Source of the DNA: Ooceraea biroi
Lineage: Eukaryota; Arthropoda; Insecta; Hymenoptera; Formicidae
Assembly: GCF_003672135.1 (NCBI RefSeq)
Contig: NC_039507.1
Coordinates: 7,455,624-7,519,623, forward strand
Length of the DNA: 64,000 nucleotides
Reading direction: 5' to 3'
Below the pieces are notes generated by a model. It was not told the DNA's origin. It saw only the letters and a program-made list of their open reading frames with translations, and made no database searches. Shown piece after piece: positions 58,514 to 64,000 of this stretch. The first letter of the stretch is position 1. Each line of letters starts with the position of its first letter. Both the position numbers and the translations under genes were made by a program.

Positions 58514-61500
58514 CTCAGTCGGACTCTCCCGAGCAAGAGCAAGGACTAGGGAGTCAGAACGAGAGAGAACGGCGGAACTGAACGCCCCATAAAGCTAACC
58601 AATGCTAATACTTCTCGTCTCGGCAGTGGCGTCGGTGCTGGACGTCGCGACGCCCGAACGTCGACTCTCTCCGACGTCGGCGTGGTGAAGCGCACCGACG
58701 CCGCTGGCCCGGACCGGAATCGGCAATAAATGCGTAACCGAGCCTAATTCGTAATGTTGGCCCAGTCATTGTGGACCATTGTGAATTCCCGTCCCCGTGT
58801 TTCGCCCGGGACGACGAGTATAATGCTGGGGTTATCACAGGAAACTGCCAGTAACGGTGGCAAGAGGTATGCACTCTCGTCGATGCGTCGTCGCGGACCC
58901 CGTCCGGTTCTCTTATTTGAGTTTTATCGCAGGCGTCGCCTGCCACTAAATTGATATTCGCACCACTGAGCCGCAGGGATTACTAATTCATAGACGAAGA
59001 GTCGCGTTTTCGCATCTTGAATCAACGTAAAACGAAGGCGACGCGGCGATCATTTATATGAAGAAAAACAGCAGCGATAGTTACGATGGAAATCGAAAAA
59101 ATACAAAATCACGACATTTGACATCGATAGAAAAGACAATGGTCCGCAGATAATAAAGCCACTTTCTTCAGAAAAAGATACTTAAATATTTCCAATTCAG
59201 CAGAAGAAAATTGCGCGAGTCATGTGCGGAAAGTTTGCTCCGCGAGAATCGCGTTTAAGGAAATCGGTTGAACGTCTTAGCATATGAATGCCACTTCTGT
59301 CCCGCGGGATATACGATTTTTTTTCTCCCCGGTTCCCCTGAATGGAAATTTGGAAACGCGGACCGATGACCGGACGAGCCTGGTGAACGGGGGGCGGGAG
59401 AAATCGTTTCTCCTCGTACGTTTCGTTCGTCGGAATGAGGGTGGCACGTGGCTCGTCTCCTCTGTCTTCGTCCTTCGAAGCCAGGGGGATGGATCCATGG
59501 AGGATTGAACGGAGAGCACGGCGGAAGCGAATTTGTGAACGCGATGGACGGTCACCGACACAATGGCTGCGTTTAATAGTACATTAAGCACATTGCGCAG
59601 AAGCGATCCCGCTCGTGATCGCCATGACGAATTTTTCCTCGGACTGCGGAACACGATGGCCACATCCGGCTGCGCATCCCTTGTGCGGGGATGAAAACTC
59701 TGCGGATGCGGGTGAAAACAGGATTTGTACAAATATGCAACTCTAAAGCAACTATATCGATGTCAAATCGATACTGTTTCAACAAAACAAAACTTGCTTC
59801 AACAAAATTTCATTGAGAAATATAACGATGAAAAGAAGTTTACGAGTGACATTTGCGTTTTACATTCCGTCAAGCTCAATTGCAAATATTGCATGTTCGT
59901 TATCTTGGAATCTTCCCATGTATTAGCAATACTACGTATTTTACGACAACTGGAATGGAAAACTTTGATAACAACGATTGCTCAATACAGCTGCTCAAGA
60001 ATAATCAGTGTTAATCATCAGATAAGGCAGTCAACGAACTTTGCCAGTAACATTAAAGACTAGCAAGAGAATCACTGGTGGAGAATATTGTGTGCTGAAT
60101 AAAATTGTTAACAGTCTACGTAAATCAGACATTGGCGTCATGCAAACAAAATAAAAATTTCTTCCACTTATATTAAAAAAAAAAACAATAAATACCAATA
60201 CCAATAAAAAGCAATAAATTCCAAATGCTAATTTTCATTTCAAATTTCACAATATCACGATTCAGAGAATGTTAAATCTTCGAATTAACTCGTCACATAC
60301 AATATACGATTTTTATATAGAATAATGGACGCCATTCTGTAACGACCGAATGTGCATGATTTCTTTCTTTGCGCACAAGCATGAGAGAACGCTGTATCTT
60401 GATCTGGCAAGTATCAGTGTGTAATATGTGCTCGATATATCAGTTCAGATTGCGTTGCTACGCCGGACTAAATTGCCGCAATCGTTATCCTCCGCCAAGA
60501 AAGAACCGCTCGAAATGAGTTTCCTTCGATCGACTTCCGGCCACGGCAGGCATCGACGTTCTCGCACGTACGTCAGTTTGCGGCGGTTTGAACAATTGCA
60601 CGCGCTCCACCTCGTTACCGTGCCATGTAATTGGTAATTGATAATTGTTGGCAATTGGCCGAACACGATATCGCGCGCCCCAATGATGCACTTATATGGA
60701 TGTAAATTACGGGGCTGCGTATCACGGCCGACGGCAAATTCACCTTTAAAGCGATCGCTCTGAATATTCAGCGGTAATTTTAATTACCATTCAATAGCGG
60801 TGCGTCGCCATTACGTACTGGAAATTAGCGTAAAATTATCACTACCGGGCTTTCGCGCGTCTTAAGTGCGTGTACGTGCGAATTGAATAACAATGGCCCT
60901 CGAGAACCAGAAATATTTGACGATTATTTGGTAATTAACTTTATGAACTTATACTTATTCAAATTAACGAGAATCCACATGATGATTCAATCCTGAAATG
61001 CTGTAAAACGTTCAAGTTGTCGTCCACTTTTTCGAGCTTCTCATCGAGTATGCTCTAACAAGAGAAGAAAATTCGAGCGCCAATTTGACATGCCGTCAAA
61101 GAGTACTGCAGAGAGTTGCTCTGTCATCTGTGCCTCGTATTCTCTTTACTTTCGAAAGAAGTAACTCAACTTCGAGATAAACACCGAGCTTTAAGCAGGC
61201 GGCCATCGATCATTGGACGTTCGAGTCTCAAGCACGCGATGAGCAATCGTCGCGTGGAGCGACGCGGGGTGGTGGATCGATCATACCGAGCGAAAGATGG
61301 AACGCTCGCGTTATCTCGCCTGGCGATTCAAAGCAACGGAAGCGAGCCGGGGGCGGCGGGCGGAAGGAGCCGGTTTTTCGAGAAACGGCTGCCGCCGTAG
61401 GTGTCGAAGGGACACGAGGCTCGAACGAGCCCGCAATTAGGCGGCCCCGGGGTCGGCGACGAGAGCACGGCGACGGGGTCGGGCATTATGCAAAGCAGAT

Positions 61501-61968
61501 TTTAAATTTAGATGCGGCCCACTGTGGCCCGCACCGCCCCGCGCCGCGCGCGCGCCCGCCGTGGCGCGCTAACCCACACGGACCACACGTAAGAGCCTGT
61601 AAGCGTGGGTCGTGTCGTGCTCGACAAATTAGCGCGTTTTAAATCCAATCCGTGCTGAAAGAGGGGGTCGTTGTGGATGGCTGTGTCGTGAGGGGGCGGC
61701 GGGAACGAGAAAAGGGGACGGAAGGGTGGCTGTCGGGCTGTTTTGCATTTCTCGCGCGCGCGCCGAACATTTGAGGTGTAAAATATTAAATCCAGGCGCC
61801 TCCGCCATATCGCCTACGTCCTCGGCAGGGTGCAGGATAGAGAAAGAGAGAAAGATGGGGAGAGAGAGAGAAAGAGACGATACGAGAGAGCGGAAAGGGG
61901 TTGGAAGCTGCCCCCTTTTTCCTCCCTCAGAAGAGGGAGGAGGATACGGCGAGGCGGCTCTGCGGCGC

Positions 61969-62010
61969 GCACTCAGCAAGTTTACATTTAAATGTAAAAG
62001 TGCCGAGTGC
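61969..62010. repeat. Short imperfect palindrome
   Basis: Outer GCACTC/GAGTGC and inner TTTACATTT/AAATGTAAA arms pair at 18 of 21 positions. Too short and AT-centred to call a microRNA precursor. Confidence 0.5.
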
Positions 62011-64000
62011 CGCTAGGCGAAAGCTGCTGTTTTGCATTCGAAAGCTCATGATTGCCTCTGAGCTTTGCTTTTGACGCCGAGGCATTTCGCGCTGTCGACG
62101 GGCGAGAAGCGCGTCGCTAAAGTCTGGTCGACTTCGGCTCCGCTCCGAGGTGGAAACGCGCGCGCTACACACAGAGCGTGTGCACTAGCCACCGAGCTTT
62201 GCCTCTTCTCCACACACGGCTGCTTTAATCGATTCCGATCCGATTTTTCCAATGGAAAATGCCGAGGCGCACCGTTTCCCATTTACGCGCGTCTCTAAAA
62301 ATTTCTCCTAGAAATTCAGCTTGCCGAATGAGAACACGCGGCTTCTTTGCACCTCGTTTCGTCTCACGTAGACTATCATTTCAGTCGAATTTTTCACTCG
62401 GACTACGAGTGTCTGCATCGTATTGTACAATGTGCGCGTCGACGATATTGTTGCCTTTCTTTCTACAGACATTACGTTTTCCACCGAGCAGCGTGTGCAC
62501 CCACACGCCCGTCCGTTTGATTTCCGGGATCTAATCAATTCTTGGAAGGCGAAACGACAGACGAGCGGGTTACGAGCGAGCGAGGCGAGCGAGCCGGCCG
62601 TTATTCCTCTAATATGTATGTTTCTTATGAGCGCCGGTAAAAGGGCTCCGTGCAATTTCCTATGATAGATCGAGTCCCGCGGACAAGTTCCATTACGGCC
62701 GGGCTCTGAATTATTGAGCTGGCAATTCCCCGGCGACACGCGGTACGCCCTGCATCAAAGTGTCAACGGGCTCATTAAGCCCCCAAATCAGGTGAACTAA
62801 CGCGGTAACCGTTCGACCGTTCCGTACGTTCGAGTTCGCCGATAAACTAGTGGTTTAATTTGAATTTGTTCATGCCATTATGTGCGCATTAGAGGCTCTG
62901 ACACCTTTCCATTCAACGGCGTCGCAGCTTCGTTCGAGCTATCTCTGTCGATATTACATATGTAACTACAGCACGTATGGAGAGAACGTATAAATGATCA
63001 GATTTTGTGATCTGATATAAGATCTCTCATTTTTAATAGAAATAAAAAATTGAAGGGAAAAGAACGCAAAATTACATTAATCCAAAAAACGTCATTATCG
63101 ATCGATCTCGTAAAAATTTTTTATTTCTGGCGGTAGCGATAAGTATCGTGAAACGTCTTTCCAGTCGAAGCAAAAGCAGAAACGTTTTGTATACACAAAG
63201 CTTATAGATACAATAAAAATTATAGAATCTTTTTCCGCAGCTCCCAAATAGTTGAGTGACTCATTTCGCAGGAGACGCAACAATTTCCACGCGTGACATG
63301 CCGCTTCGTGATCGCTCGCGCTCGGCAACGTTATGAAATATCAGGCACATCATTTTATCATCGCGATCGGCAGATCTCGAAATGTACGAAATGATACACC
63401 GCTGGGCTGAAGTGTAATGTTACGTTCGTCGCGCGGCTTATGCTTTATTCTATTTTTTTTTCGGCTTTATCCCTTGCGGTCGGAAAGGAGCGAGCATTTG
63501 CATCTCTCTCAAAAGATCGAGAGGCGGAAGATGGCCGAGGCAGATTACGGCTATCTGTAATCCCTTGAAATAGGACCTGTTACTGTAAACTGGCGCGCGT
63601 GTATCTGCGATCGCACGAAGGGCCAAAGTGGCAAGATCGCTATCTGCAATCGCCCTTCTGGTCCATATGCTGGGCTAATAAGAGCCCTAATAACGGGTAC
63701 TCCACCCCTGCGATATGTGGGGACTGTCACTAAATATTTTTCTTCCTCAACGGTTGCTTTGGGAGCTCGTCCGTGATGCCGTGACGCATGTGTCCGAAAC
63801 CGATGGCTTATTTTGACAAAGATCGATTTTTATATCCTTATATGCTCGAACATGAAGCGTTCAAATTACACAATTACCTAATATAAGTACTTTATTCAAA
63901 ACTATGTTAAAATAATGTTCCAATTCATAGAAAATACTATCTCCTTTTCTCGATAGACGTGTATGTATAGCTTCCAACACGTCTATTAAAAATATAAAAA

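Larger units (their letters stand above)
55722..64000. other. Non-coding stretch, 8.3 kb
   Basis: No exon recognised downstream of the membrane-protein gene. Notable parts are a G14 run (58011-58024), a CT microsatellite (58488-58513), a CpG-rich block (61380-61620), a purine-rich tract (61840-61900) and a 42-nt hairpin (61969-62010). Frames such as 57142-57552 and 63095-63328 lack ATG starts or family resemblance. Confidence 0.55.

Noticed and set aside
63095..63328. 77-codon minus-strand frame near the right edge
   Set aside because: Part of it looks protein-like, but there are no supporting splice sites or family match.
1..64000. tRNA, rRNA, known microRNA, CRISPR array or LTR/LINE retroelement
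   Set aside because: I looked for B-box-like GGTTCGANTCC, several conserved insect microRNA sequences, regularly spaced repeats, and reverse-transcriptase motifs, and found none.

Overview
This is a eukaryotic, insect-type window: intron-containing genes with GT..AG splicing, small introns, CpG-rich but mostly non-coding DNA, and mariner and MITE-type DNA transposons. Base composition, the mariner types and the form of the helicase suggest a hymenopteran, probably an ant. That is an inference; no species marker is visible.

Only two protein genes can be assembled, and they are divergent. On the minus strand, nine exons from 51573 down to 37163 encode a complete 968-residue DEAD-box RNA helicase of the DDX31/Dbp7 family, a nucleolar large-subunit ribosome biogenesis factor. 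All helicase motifs are present and every junction keeps frame. Its first five introns are 77-160 bp and its last three are 2.5-4.9 kb. On the plus strand, five exons from 52798 to 55448 encode a 261-residue protein with four predicted membrane segments. I cannot name it with confidence; it resembles the small insect tetraspan proteins of the pasiflora/DUF4728 kind. The 1.2 kb between the two start codons holds a CACGTG E-box and an NRF-1/Ewg-type palindrome just upstream of the helicase.

The rest is non-coding or mobile. Two almost identical 1255-bp mariner copies lie in opposite orientation at 6755-8009 and 45658-46912, the second inside helicase intron 6. Both carry the same inactivating lesions, so they probably moved with transposase supplied from elsewhere. 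A third, unrelated mariner (19693-20990) is separately broken. Non-autonomous elements include a perfect 275-bp-arm palindrome with TA flanks (30123-30700), a second foldback 75 bp away (30776-31564), a TTAA-flanked foldback (12963-13679), a hAT-like element with an 8-bp target duplication (34196-34546), a small Harbinger-like hairpin (5498-5619), and an inverted repeat in intron 1 of the membrane-protein gene (53277-53523).

Left of 37 kb and right of 55.7 kb I found no convincing exon. Those stretches are intergenic or intronic DNA with microsatellites and purine/pyrimidine tracts. No tRNA, rRNA, known microRNA, CRISPR array or retroelement was recognised. I see no clear new multi-gene system; the perfect palindrome and the paired dead mariners are the most unusual structures.
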